Assembly: GCA_918026815.1 (NCBI GenBank)
Contig: CAKJVC010000171.1
Location: 434,001-498,000 of the forward strand
Origin: Chalara sp. BL73
Taxonomy: Eukaryota; Ascomycota; Leotiomycetes; Helotiales
Direction: 5' to 3'
Length of the DNA: 64,000 nt
The notes below the pieces were generated by a model. It searched no databases, was not told the origin of the DNA, and saw only the letters and a list, made by a program, of their open reading frames with translations. Both the position numbers and the translations under genes were made by a program. Positions 23,433 to 34,400 of this stretch are shown here, piece by piece (within the stretch, counting starts at the first letter, position 1; each line of letters opens with the position of its first letter).

Positions 23433-24715
23433 ACATGAGAGGGCTGCAATATGGGTTAGGAATACGAATATGGTTAATATCGAGACTATTGATAGACCAT
23501 AACTCTCTAGACTACTTTTTACCACTACGAAAAATTTGCTTACGATACTGTCACCAATTTTAGGAAAAGAAGAATAAGTAATACCATTCCTTATATGAGT
23601 ATTACTACATAGAGTCGCATGAGCTTCGTAATTATATCCTTGTTACTATGTTGAGGACGTAGATGTTGGGATAAGGTTACTGTTTCGATCAAGGGTGGGG
23701 CTGCTGGTATCGGAATAATCCCTTGTGGGTATGTTGAGAACCTATCGTGTTAAAGAGCATGAAGTGGAAGGTATTACTGAATGTCAGATTGAATATTGGG
23801 CTACCGTTATTCTCATTTGTTGTGATTTTTTATTTATAGTGATTTCTAGAAAGAATATCTATTATGATTTAGCTGGTATACTGATATAAGTGTACCCTAA
23901 AAGTAACTGGAGGTTTCGAGTTCGTCGGTCTGCCAATTTATGTAAGACGATAGTTTACTTGGTTAATAAAAAAAATCCAAGAATTTCAGGGCCAGACACC
24001 CAAGATACTACAATAATATCTCCCACTTCATAGATAGGGAGAATATTCCGATCCTCTAGGCAGGAAGGATGCTGGTCGAGGACTAATAAACCGTCCCTTT
24101 TTTAGCCTGGCGAGAAAGATGAATAGCAGACTATGGAAGGCACCACGAAGGGATTAGATAACTGTCTCGGCTATTGATTTTCACCCAGCCGAGATAAAAC
24201 GCTCTGAAAGGGTGAAAGTACTACACAAACATTGATATCAAGCTTTCTGATAAAAGGAGAGTAGGTGTGCTGGAACCATGCCAAGAAAACACATAACTCG
24301 GTGGTTTTTGGTTTGGCAGGGGAAGTCTATACTAAACTTACACCTGTCAGGCCGACGAAGATGGGGAATGGCAGCTTGAGTGGGATAAGATCAGGCTTTC
24401 GGATTGGGCATTTTAGGCAACCTAAATCTGAGAAATTCACGTCTCCGCTACAGAATACTGGATGAAGGTACAAAACAAACAAATCTAGACCGATGATCAT
24501 GGTATTTCTCAATCAACAGAGTTGTGGAGGTGGTATAGACATATCAACGACATGCTTTCCGGTCAAGCGACGTTCGACTAGTATAGTCCAACAATGAGAG
24601 CTTACCCGAGCCAAGTGCGGCATATCTAGAAGGAAAATGGTTTGCTTTAATAGGTATCCCAAACAGGTATCCTTTATGTTCCATCATGTTGAATGCCGCC
24701 GATATATATCTATGG
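23433..24715. other. Convergent intergenic region
   Basis: Lies between the 3' ends of the kinase-like and PGDH genes. AT-rich; only short frames without family signal. Confidence 0.45.
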
Positions 24716-26700
24716 TTAAAGTCTTACAACATTAACATCCAAAATTCCTTCCTCTTGTCTCAACTCGTCTACGACCTCTTTGCTCACGTCGCCCTCGACG
24801 CCTAAAATCATAAGTGCTTCGTTACTTTTCTCTTCTTTGCCTTCTTCCTGCTGTAGCTGTTCCTTCTCTTCCTTATCTAAACTAGCTACACTCATGAACC
24901 TGATCTATATGTCTCAGTTAGCTCTATAATTTTGAGTAGCTGGAATACGCTGCAACACAGCGAGTAATGGATTTGAACTTACATTAACACCTCTCCTTCC
25001 CAAGATTCCACCTACACCACCAATCTTCCCGGGCTCATCAAAATTATGCAAAACCACTAGATTCCCCTCCGCCACGAATCCAGCGCTAAATCTCCCTAAT
25101 CTAGCAATCCATCCCTTCTCTCCACTCACAAACCCCTCAATCACCCTCCCGCTACTGCCATCTGCACCACCACTGGCCCTCAACGTCACCAGACTCGCAT
25201 AAACACCACCCCTCTCCCCGCCCCTCCTTACCTCGCTTACCACGATGCCCTTCTCCTTCGCCACTACCCCGGCATTCACGATATTAACGCCCCTCGGGCC
25301 ACCTTCGCTGATATTCCCAATAAGACCCTTTATCAAAGCAGCGAAGAGAGGCTTCGTATTTCCAAGTGAGGCAAGCTCGCCCTCGTACGTAACCGAGAAC
25401 CTCCGTCCACCATCCCCTTTGAAATACTGCGTGTACAGGCTTCCCATTTTTTCTAGCAGACTCACGAACGGTAATAGAGTGCTATATTCCTCTGGTGCAA
25501 TTAGTGGAGCATTGATAGCACTGCTCGCAAATCCGCCTGACAGCACTGTGGCTACCTGACCACAAACATCCAAGATTACGTTCTCCTGTGCTTCCACGGT
25601 GCTGGCTCCAAGATGTGGCGTTGCAACAACCCTGGGATGGCGGCAGAGTGCTTCGGCTGGGGAATCAGGGAGTGGCGGCTCGCTAGTGAAGACATCTAGT
25701 CCAGCACCGGCGATTGTGCCTTCGTTCAAGGCCAAAAGTAGAGCGGTTTCGTTGTAAACACCGCCCCGTGCGACGTTCAGGACTTTGGCTGTGGGCTTCA
25801 TGAGGGCAAACTCTGCTGTACTGATGAGATCTAGAGTGCTGGCTATTAGTGGAGTATGGATGGTTAGGAAGTCGGTGAGTGGAAGGAGGGTTTTCAGGTC
25901 TGGGACTAGGGTTACGTTGAGACTTGCTGCAACTATAATTCGAATCCGTATTAGCTGTTGCAAATAGGGTGTATAGAATATTATATAGAATGTGATTGGG
26001 AATGGGTTATTTGTGGAAACTTCGAGGGAGAAGAACTTACTGTCTGGAGATGCATAAGGGTCCATAGCAATGACCTTCATGCCTAGCCCGACTCCTAGCT
26101 ATATTTTGTCAGTAAACTCTCGTGATTCTCTTCCCTGGTGCTCTTTCTCTGGAGCGGAGGCAATAGAATACTCACCCTAGCAACCTTCGCCCCAACCTTT
26201 CCCAACCCAATAATTCCTAGCACTTTCCCACCGACCTCTTCTCCAACCAAACTGCTCCTCTCCTTCGCCCATCCTCCACCCCTAACACCTCTATCACCCG
26301 CAGCAACATTCCTCGCCACAGACATCAACAACGCAATTGTATGTTCCGCGGCAGCTACAATATTCCCGCTCGGAGAGTTTACCACCAGCACCCCATATTT
26401 CGTTGCAGCTTCGACATCTATATTATCTACCCCAACGCCTGCTCTAGCCACCACTTTTAAATTCGTTGCTGCGGCAAGTAGCTCTGCCGTGACTTTTGTT
26501 GCGGAACGGACGATCAATGCATGGTATTCCCCTATGACGGAAAGAAGCGCGGAGGGGGCGAGGTTCTTCGGTTGGTGAATTTCGTATTTGGACGACAGCA
26601 GAGCAAGACCATCTTGGGAAACCTTCTCCGGGATGAGAATCTTGAGACGATTCTCAACAGAAGACGAAGATTCTTGTTCTGGGAGTGCGGAGGGTGCCAT
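24716..26700 (-). CDS. SER3: D-3-phosphoglycerate dehydrogenase
   Basis: First step of phosphorylated serine synthesis (3-phosphoglycerate to phosphohydroxypyruvate, NAD+), cytosolic. Four exons on the minus strand (26176-26700, 26041-26098, 24983-25932, 24716-24904) give 573 aa. The Rossmann motif GIIGLGKVGAKVA is near residues 162-174. NVARGGVYNE carries the catalytic Arg, and VVATPHLGAST carries the catalytic His. The long middle part matches the allosteric substrate-binding domain of type 1 enzymes, and the C-terminus is an ACT domain (NLVVLHNFDEPGKIGGVGGI to GILDVNVVRL). The last exon begins at ATC AGG after ACATATAG, giving GVNIRFMSVAS. An insertion rich in Lys, Glu and Gln splits the ACT domain. 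The start is the MAPSALPEQ ATG at 26700. Confidence 0.94.
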
Positions 26701-27172
26701 TCTGAGTTTCGTCTTGCGGAAGTATGAGATGTAGAGGGTTGAAGCTAAACTCAATTTCGAGGTACTGTAAGGTTTCTACGAAAAGGTTGGCACAAAGAAC
26801 TCGAGGGTAATGGAGATAAAGATTGTAAGAAGCTAGAACAATGAAAGGAAGGTTTAAAGCATTAAGCAAGTGAAGGGAAAAGAAAACAAAAGGAATCAAA
26901 AAGCATACAGCTCAAGGCACTGGGTGTGTTTTGTATGTGGGGTTGAATTTGGTGTAACTCCCCAACCCCACGTTACCCCTCAGTCATATCTCACACTAGG
27001 TTAGTCCTCCCGCAGCTCGCGACTTAACCCCACCGACACTGAGCCAGTTATTCTGGAGTTCATTGGATCACCTGGGGAAGCAGAAAGCCAAACGGAAATG
27101 CACCTTCGTATGTAGGGTAAGACGAGAACTTTAGCCATTTACTATTGTGCTACGCCATGCTATGCTAAGCCC
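26701..27172. other. Intergenic region
   Basis: 5' flank of PGDH and 3' flank of glyoxalase I; no coding signal seen. Presumed PGDH promoter. Confidence 0.4.
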
Positions 27173-28442
27173 CTAAATTTTGACCAATGGTTCCTTGTAC
27201 TTCTCATTCTGAATGATCTCGACCCAGTAGTTGTCCTGTCGCAAGAGTCAGCATGGGTGAAATGATGCGATCCAATCTTGTCAAAATTGGGGGACTGTCG
27301 GAGATAGGAGCCGTTAGCTTAGAAACCCTTACTGGATCAAGAATGAAAGCAACATAGTTCATGCGGCCATCAGTAAGCCGTTTCTTCCAGTTAACCTTCA
27401 GATCTTCGAATCGTTGGCACGCTGCTTCTAGATCATCAACTGAGACACCTAGCGTGCGGTATCAGTATGTTTATTACCGGATCGACCTCTTCATTACACC
27501 TACAAATGTGACCAAAACCTTGAGGCTCGTCATTGCCATTGTGATACTTGAAGTCAGGATCGTTCTCGGTTCCATAGTTCCATGTTAACTCTAGAATCCC
27601 TTCCCGGTCGGCGGTTGAGCTGGAGCCATTCGCAGAGTCTGGAAGTCCTTTCTCTCCAGGATAAGCGAGAAAGTAAAGATTGAATTTAGCCCCCTCATTG
27701 ACACTAGTGCGGATCAAGCTCATGCCCATAACTTCCTGGTAGAATTTTAGCGACTTGTCCTTATCCTTCACACGGATCATGGTGTGGTTCTATAAACTGT
27801 TAGCATCCATTTGATCTTTCTTTGACTCCAGACATACCATGCGGTATGACTCTAGATCTGTAGTCTTAACTTCCTCCGTTTGATCATGGGGGTTTTGGCC
27901 AATAATCTCCACCCAGTACCCATCAGGATCAAGTACAAATGCAATATTTCTCATCCGGCCATCTGTCAATTTCTTTTGGAACTTATATCCTGCATCCTCA
28001 ATTCTTTGACATGCAGCTTGGATATTATCGACGCTAATGCATGTATGTCCAAAGCCTCGTCCTGGATCTGAATTTCCTGCTCTCCTTATCAACTTCGTCT
28101 GTATAATTGCTTCCATATTACATACCATTTGCCACTTTGTAATCAGGATCATTTTCGGTGCCATAGTTGTGAGTTAATTCGATGAGGCCTTGACGGCTGC
28201 TAACAGGCTGACCGTGGGAGTGGGCTTTGGGGGAGTCGTAACCCAGAAAGTAGAGGTCAAATTTGGCTTCGGGGAACTCAATCTTTCGAACCATCTTCAT
28301 GCCGAGATGTTCGTAGAACTTGACTGAGTACTGGTTAGTTTGGCATGAAATGCTAGCATGATGCTTCCATACTCGATACTTTTGGATCTTTCACCCGAAT
28401 CATCGAGTGATTGAGCTTCCATTTCTGAGGATCTGTTGCCAT
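27173..28442 (-). CDS. GLO1: Glyoxalase I (lactoylglutathione lyase), two-domain form
   Basis: Converts the methylglyoxal-glutathione hemithioacetal to S-lactoylglutathione. Six exons on the minus strand (28373-28442, 28126-28323, 27838-28076, 27504-27789, 27333-27448, 27173-27235) give 323 aa, the length of the monomeric fungal enzyme. Two homologous halves follow each other. Domain 1 has NHSMIRVKD, LIELTHNYGTENDPD, GFGHTCISVDN and DGYWVEIIG. Domain 2 has NHTMIRVKDKDKSLKFYQ, LELTWNYGTENDPDF, GFGHICVSVDD and NYWVEII. The His/Glu metal ligands are present in both halves, so both sites could be active. Introns are short (48-97 bp) and in phase. Confidence 0.95.
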
Positions 28443-30340
28443 TGTTGCTAATAACCTGATACCTGTACAAAGGCACCGAGGAACGAGGTTGGAGGACGCT
28501 AATGTCCTAATCTTCTGGAGCTTGAAGCAAGACGCTTTCTGATACTGCGCCTTTCATTCTGATTGTTTTATCGTATTTATGAAGGAATCTAAGTGAACTA
28601 AGATATGACTCCTTACGCAATCGAGAAGGCGTCTAATCAAGCTCCAGGTCGATTTGAACTTCGGCGTCCTGCAGCCCATTCCCAGTGGTACACGGCTGTT
28701 AGCACTCCACTACTGCAATTAATGCTGGATTGAGCTTATCAGGAGAGACTATACAAGATTTGTGCACGGCCCAGCTTAAGGTGATGCGCTGAGTGACTTT
28801 TGATCCGTATGTGGTCTGTAGAGTCCTAATAGAGAACATGAAGAGGGGGAAAATGGAATTTGGGGAGAGGGGTACAAAATATGACGCAGGGATGGAACCC
28901 AACTGTAGGACACTAAGTGGGGGGCTGCTGGAAATAAAAAGGCTTGTTTTAGCCTTATTTGCACAAAGATTGTATATGGCTTAGGACCTAAACATTGGAG
29001 GGCAGAGAGACACCCAAACTCTAACATAAAGAAAGAACAGATCTGGATTCTCTCAAGCAAGCGCTCAAGTGTCCGGGTGTTTGTTTTTGTTGATCGGAAC
29101 TGAGGTTGTTGTATCTTGGCCAGGTATCTTGTGTATATAAGTGTTTAATATAAGAGGTGTCTAGTAGTTATCTTTGCAACACGCAACATATAGAAAGCCA
29201 GCTGCAACGCTGCAACGGAAAGCATTACCTTAGCAAGGCCTGCAGTGATGGTGATCAGTCCGAAAACAGAATAGGTAAAGATCAATCATGGAGCACCGGG
29301 ATACTTGCGAACAATCTTGCAAAGTTCACTCTTCCACAGGAATTCCGCTCCCTCACTAACTTGGGCAATAGCAGTCAGGAGCATGTGTCGTTCCCAGCGA
29401 TCTAACCCATACCAGATTTTGCCAGATGCCCAGATACGCCTTACTAAGGGATGCTGAAAGCCTCGACCCTTGCTTGTTCTTGATATAACTTCATTGGTGA
29501 TCTATTCCGCTTTGCAGACCGAATACCCTGCGGCATAAAAAAATCCAGATCGGCCAACCACAGTCTGCAGAATGTCTTTCCACATACCAGCGATCGTTTT
29601 TAAAGTTCAATAAGCAGCTTATAGATTAGCGCGATGATATTAAGTGACTGGGGATCGTCCCGAAAGGTTCAATGATCAATCTGTTGAGGATAGATATAGT
29701 AGCGCCAATGGAGCGGAACTGATGCTTTGAGGCTTTGTTCGAGCTTAAAGATATCCCTCTAGAGTTGTCGATAAGTCTGCCTCGCATGTATGGTCACATT
29801 TTCACGCGGAAGCTACCAAGGGCCTTGAAGTTGGGACCAGCAGAAAGCCTACTCTATTCTCTTCCTGTGTGTGCCTTCTCCATTTTCTAGTTGCTGGATA
29901 AATATCAACATAAGGAGCCTTGGCATCATCCAAATAAATGGTGGTGTTGTTTGAATACATCCGTGACCTCTAGCCAGGTACAGTGGAAGGTGCATTCTGC
30001 CGTGTTGACGTAGCTTTGACGGCGTGGAACAACAGTTTATCCGGATGAGGTCTTATGGAACAACTCAACACCTTGTTATTCATCGTTGTGACACGCGGAA
30101 GTCGATAAGACAATATACTTCAGACGAAGCGCTAAGCATATGATGAAATACTATACATGATATAGGTGCACAATCCGTGAATTTGTTTCGACCCGGCATA
30201 TTGTTTGCTTTCCAATCCAAGCCCACTTCGAGCTCCTTATACAGCTCATCCCAGCTATCGAACCCAATGATCACGTACTAGCCATAACAGTAAGTGACTC
30301 AATTGCTATAATCCAATGCCGGAGCTAATCTTTGCTAGCA
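28443..30340. other. 1.9-kb intergenic region
   Basis: No gene recognised. A short stretch at about 28640-28735 (minus strand) vaguely recalls a tRNA D-arm and T-loop, but its stems do not pair. Other frames lack family signal. Confidence 0.4.
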
Positions 30341-30916
30341 ATGGCGCAAATAATGCTCCTTATAAAACGTCTCACAGCCTTCCTCTCCCAAAACACCACT
30401 CCACAGAACCACACCCTGCTCCTCTTATCTCCTACTGGGAAACTCCTATCCAGTGCCTCGCCCTCATCGACATCCTTCCTAAGACACCAAGCCACGATCG
30501 CCGTCTCTATCTGGCATTCATATCATCCATTTCCCTCACCTTTGGTCACATCCACCGGCTCCAAACCTTCGCCGAAAGACGAGAAGCACGAGTTAAGCAC
30601 AATCACTATCCAACTCGAGAATGGCATAATGTGCATCCGAGCCCTTCAGTCGGGACTGCTATTTGTGGCGATTGGCGGTGCCGGGTCTGGATCTGCGAGT
30701 GTGAGAGGGCGGGTTGGAGGAGGAGAGGATGCAGAATCTGAACCTGCTAGCCCGAATGCAGGTGGTAGTCAGGTATCGTTACAAGCATCATCTGAGAATG
30801 GAAGTCTTAGGGACAGCAAAGGCGGGATCTGGGGGGTCAAGAGATGGGCGGAGAGTATGGGAGAGGCGATTGAGGGACGGTTAAAAGGGTTTGAATTGAG
30901 CGCGGAGAGCAGATGA
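30341..30916 (+). CDS. Roadblock/LC7-fold protein, LAMTOR2-like
   Basis: A single exon of 191 aa from the ATG giving MAQIMLL. Residues about 8-110 follow the Roadblock order seen in LAMTOR2 (Ragulator): an N-terminal helix (IKRLTAFLSQ), a strand pair TLLLLSPTGKLLSSAS, the helix ATIAVSIWHSYHPF, then strands TITIQLENGIMCIRAL and GLLFVAIGG. LAMTOR2 helps anchor Rag GTPases at the lysosome/vacuole for TORC1 signalling; such a role here is inferred. After the domain comes a disordered Gly/Ser/Glu tail and a final basic/amphipathic segment (KRWAESMGEAIEGRLKGFEL) absent from human LAMTOR2. The call rests on pattern similarity only; another Roadblock member (Ego- or Mgl-like) is possible. Confidence 0.55.
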   Translation: MAQIMLLIKRLTAFLSQNTTPQNHTLLLLSPTGKLLSSASPSSTSFLRHQATIAVSIWHSYHPFPSPLVTSTGSKPSPKDEKHELSTITIQLENGIMCIRALQSGLLFVAIGGAGSGSASVRGRVGGGEDAESEPASPNAGGSQVSLQASSENGSLRDSKGGIWGVKRWAESMGEAIEGRLKGFELSAESR

Positions 30917-31488
30917 AGGCTTTTTGACTGGACGCTATGCAGTTGAGGAATTTTCGAAATATCGCCTAAACAGCAAAACATTATATGAACGATATGCTAC
31001 CTAGAATGCGCGGCCATCGTTGAGGAGCCGGAAAGATGGTGGAGCATGGATAGTCGGGCTTAATTTTTGTATGATACGTAAGGCGTTTGGAGCTCAAGAG
31101 ATACCAAGGGCTGAATTAACATAATACTATCACTTCCTGCGAGCTTGGAAGCTTTAGATGAGGGAAAGAAGAAGCAGTTCGTACTATTTCTCTTCCACAT
31201 TGCAACTTATTGGACATTCATGAAGCATGAATGTTCACAGAAAGTGCAGTAGAAAATCTACAGATTTTGATATTTCGCTCAGTCTACTGGTTTCTAACAT
31301 ATAGACTGTCTGCTTTCCGCAGTAGGGAAAAATATACCGCTTACTTGCACACCACAAGTTGGTAATATCAATGCCCTTGTCCAAAATGTCATTTCCCACC
31401 TCTCCATTCATTCCCCACAGCCTGAGCTCCCTTGAAAAATCTAGCAGAATTTTATTGTTGAGAGAAAATATATTCCGGCTCCACACGG
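30917..31488. other. Convergent intergenic region
   Basis: Between the 3' ends of the LAMTOR2-like gene and the acidic-protein gene; no coding signal seen. Confidence 0.4.
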
Positions 31489-33168
31489 TTAATCTTCTTC
31501 TGAGCCGGCTCCAACAAGTTCTCGGTCCTTTGCACGATCCTCTGAATCGCTACTGTTGTCTCCCGGATCCCCACGAGTTTGGGCTTTTAGAGCGGGATGA
31601 GTCTTGAGGTTGTCTTCGGACCCACACCTGGGTTCATTACTAGAACGACCATTAAAGACCGGAGCGTCTCTTTCCTCCTCGTGGGGTTCAATATCGGCAA
31701 ACTCATCTAGGCTACTTTGTGAATCGTTATCGAGGCTAGTAATGCCTTGTGAACCACGCCTAGAATTATCGCCTCGGGCAGGGACACCGCTATCCTCAGG
31801 GCTTGTCCCGAATAACTCTGCAATCCCAGAAAGCCAATCCAAGCTGCTTTCTGAATCATCACTAAGGACAATAACATCTTCAGAACCACTCTCTAAAGCA
31901 CTCGGAGGTTGTTCAAGGACATTAGGAACATCCTCTGATCCATACCTCGAATCACTTCTGCAATATCCGTTGGATACAGGATTGACCAAGCGATGCTTTG
32001 AATTGTAGTTAGTTTTGCAACTCGGAATAGTAACCTTCGAACCACGCTTCGATTCTACACTCGGATTGCCAAGAGGTTGTCTCTCCTCTCTGCCAATCTC
32101 AAGCCTCCCTACAATTTCTGTCGAGACATTGTCTGAGCTGCTTCCTGAATCCGTAGCGACGGCAGGAGCATGTTCTTCCTCTGGTCGCGGCCGCCGGACA
32201 ACCCTTTCTTGAAGAAAGCCAGGATACTGAATTCTTAGTCCACCAGAAGGACCAGTGAGGGCATCTTCACCTACTGTTATGCTTCTTACCTCGCCATCAA
32301 TACCAGATGTAAGCGAGACGCCGCCCTCCATTATGGAGGGCTCTCGCACTGTAGGATCGTTCTGATCCTGATTTATAGATGCAGGAGTCTCCCCTACTAT
32401 GGGATCGGGCGGTAAACTTCGAGGAACCTGGGTGTGCCCCTGAGAGTTGCCCTTGCGGCAACAATAACAGCAAATAATTTCTTTCAGAGTTTCTGATATC
32501 ACAGTAGAAATACTTACATATATAGGGTCCGGTGATCGTTCCACAGGAAGGGATAATGGGCGATTAGGGGAGCTGTCATCTTCGTGACCATGTCCTCCTA
32601 TGTGTGCGGATTCACCCCTTTGTCGACTAGAAGGTCGTCTCGTAGACGCCCAGTTTGAAATCCATCTTGAACTGATGTTGTTTCCAGTTCTTTGAGAAGC
32701 TGAAGGTCGCAGTTCAGCAGCCCAAGCTGAAATCTGTCCTGTAATATCAAGATCTCCAGATCCTTGAGGTACGAAAGGATTTGCCACATACAGCTGGGCT
32801 TCGAAATGTGGTGGTGGGCAGGTGTTGTCTCCATATTCCTGAGCAGTGATAAACGTTTTAGGGGAGGAAGCTGCACTAGTATTGCCTACATACTCATTAG
32901 GAGTCATTGATGTTACTGTAGGCACGGTTGTAATGCTATCGCCCTCGGAGTCACAAGCAGTGGTCGTTGTTTCTGTTGAGATGTTTGCCGAATAGATATC
33001 ACAGTCTTCATGATCAGAGTGCTCGTCTAGCGCAGGTTTCATATTCGTATCTGTCCATTCATCCTTCGAATAGTCTTCAGGACGGCAAGCACGGCGGAAG
33101 TTTTCCAACTTGAGCTCTACCCACGCATTAACAATAATATTCGTGTTGCCCATGTATGGCCGTGGCAT
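31489..33168 (-). CDS. Disordered Ser/Glu-rich protein with SIM-like motif, unknown function
   Basis: An uninterrupted 559-aa frame. Only the first 30 residues look conserved and folded (PYMGNTNIIVNAWVELKLENF). The rest is low-complexity, rich in Ser, Asp, Glu and Pro. A Cys knot-like patch ICCYCCRKG sits at about 232-240. Near residues 432-440 VIVLSDDSE matches the consensus of a phosphorylatable SUMO-interacting motif. LSDDSESSLDWLSGIAE is echoed by LDNDSQSSLDEFADIE about 45 residues later, and GSED/GSQG tags recur, so the C-terminal third is loosely repetitive. The frame stays open about 150 bp upstream of the first ATG (RRYCNPPAFFTRLAG), so a 5' exon may be missing and the start is uncertain. 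No function is assigned. Confidence 0.6.
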   Translation of the reverse strand: MPRPYMGNTNIIVNAWVELKLENFRRACRPEDYSKDEWTDTNMKPALDEHSDHEDCDIYSANISTETTTTACDSEGDSITTVPTVTSMTPNEYVGNTSAASSPKTFITAQEYGDNTCPPPHFEAQLYVANPFVPQGSGDLDITGQISAWAAELRPSASQRTGNNISSRWISNWASTRRPSSRQRGESAHIGGHGHEDDSSPNRPLSLPVERSPDPIYVSISTVISETLKEIICCYCCRKGNSQGHTQVPRSLPPDPIVGETPASINQDQNDPTVREPSIMEGGVSLTSGIDGEVRSITVGEDALTGPSGGLRIQYPGFLQERVVRRPRPEEEHAPAVATDSGSSSDNVSTEIVGRLEIGREERQPLGNPSVESKRGSKVTIPSCKTNYNSKHRLVNPVSNGYCRSDSRYGSEDVPNVLEQPPSALESGSEDVIVLSDDSESSLDWLSGIAELFGTSPEDSGVPARGDNSRRGSQGITSLDNDSQSSLDEFADIEPHEEERDAPVFNGRSSNEPRCGSEDNLKTHPALKAQTRGDPGDNSSDSEDRAKDRELVGAGSEED

Positions 33169-34081
33169 CGTGGCATTACCAGCAAGCCTAGTAAAGAAAG
33201 CAGGAGGGTTGCAGTATCTGCGGTTGTAGCTGACGTCTGCGCATCGACTGTCGACATCTCCTACAAACCATAAATGGGTCCATGTGATTCTTGCTTGCTC
33301 TAACGTTGATCCATTTACTGTTTATATTAGGAATGAGCCCATATCAACCAAGCCGTTTCTTATAAATCCGATTTTGCTCCACCTCAAATGTATAGATAAT
33401 CTTCGGAGGTGGTAAGAAGAAAGAGAATGGACTCATACTCATCGCAAGTCCTTCGAACCAAAACATCGGTTCGGTTAAGGAGAAGTATTCCGGAGTACGG
33501 CATCTTACACCACACAGCGTTTCGGGCATTATCACTTGTCTTTGCTCTAGATCGATGAGGAGCGCAATCAGATAATTCAATATCACTAATATGCTTGGTG
33601 TACACACTCCTGTGGTCTGAATACGAGTGTTTGTTAATAAATGGAACAGATACTCGATATTTCGACACCGCAGATAATATGCAAATACCAGTTGAAACAT
33701 TTGTAGACTTTATAACATGAATCTACCCAGAGATGTCTGATATTCGGGTTAGTTCTTTCCCCGTTCTGCTACTTCATCCTTCAAGCCGCCGAAATATTGC
33801 GGTTGCTCCTTGCTTGTTGTGGAAATAGCACTTTCTAGTCGAATGAGAGCCAGCTTATCCTTCCATGGACGGCTTAGAAGTCGAGTTCATAACTTTACCA
33901 TCTACAGCAGCACAAAAAAACCTCGACATTGTTGTATCACCGCCCGAGCTACCACACATAGGTATTGGCATCACTATCAATGCTCAAAATATAATCAAAC
34001 CAGGCGCGGTGCATCACCTGCAGTCAGTATCCCCTCCAACAAGCTCGATATAACCGTGGAATTTTTATTGCATATTAAGAA
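33169..34081. other. Intergenic region, possible missing 5' exon
   Basis: The part next to 33168 may belong to the gene on its left (open frame, see that entry). A 118-codon hydrophobic frame at 33344-33700 (minus) has a real ATG but no family signal. Plus-strand frames at 33810-34081 may be the degraded start of the 2EXR relic. Confidence 0.3.
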
Positions 34082-34400
34082 ATGGGAAACCAATGGAAAA
34101 GAACCAACAACGCCTCGGATTTTTTTCCCTCCTTCCGCAAACTCCCGCCGGAACTTCAAGTCATGGTATGGCGCTATGAACTCCTCGGCCCGTTTGTCTT
34201 CACCATCAGGCACGAAGTCGGCCATACAATCTACTCTTACATCGCTCGCCGAAGGCACTGCTTCTGCACTACTATACGTCTGTGGTGGCTCACGTGAGGT
34301 CGCATTGAAAGAAGACTGTCGCCCAGCAGGTGGAAAATTCTCGCTAGTATACCCTGGACAACTCAAAAGGCTTGTCCTAGCGTTACTGGATGGGGGGTAG
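34082..34400 (+). pseudogene. 2EXR-domain relic, frame broken
   Basis: One frame from the ATG at 34082 contains FFPSFRKLPPELQVMVWRYE, the start signature of the fungal 2EXR domain (F-x-LPxELRxxIW). It stops at 34297 with an unconvincing tail. A different frame then carries SALLYVCGGSREVALKEDCRPA (34263 onward), which matches the later LLxVCxESREVAL block of the same family and ends at 34400. The two halves cannot be read together without a frameshift between about 34190 and 34260; no good intron signals are seen there. The usual C-terminal part is missing. Function of 2EXR proteins is unknown. Confidence 0.5.

Noticed and set aside
28640..28735. tRNA-like stretch on the minus strand (D-arm-like GTAGTGGAGTGCTAACA and T-loop-like GTTCAAATC).
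   Set aside because: The T-stem and acceptor stem do not pair and the 5' end does not match the 3' end, so it is at best a decayed tRNA or a chance match.
33344..33700. 118-codon hydrophobic minus-strand frame.
   Set aside because: Has an ATG but shows no recognisable signal peptide or family; hydrophobicity fits translated AT-rich sequence.
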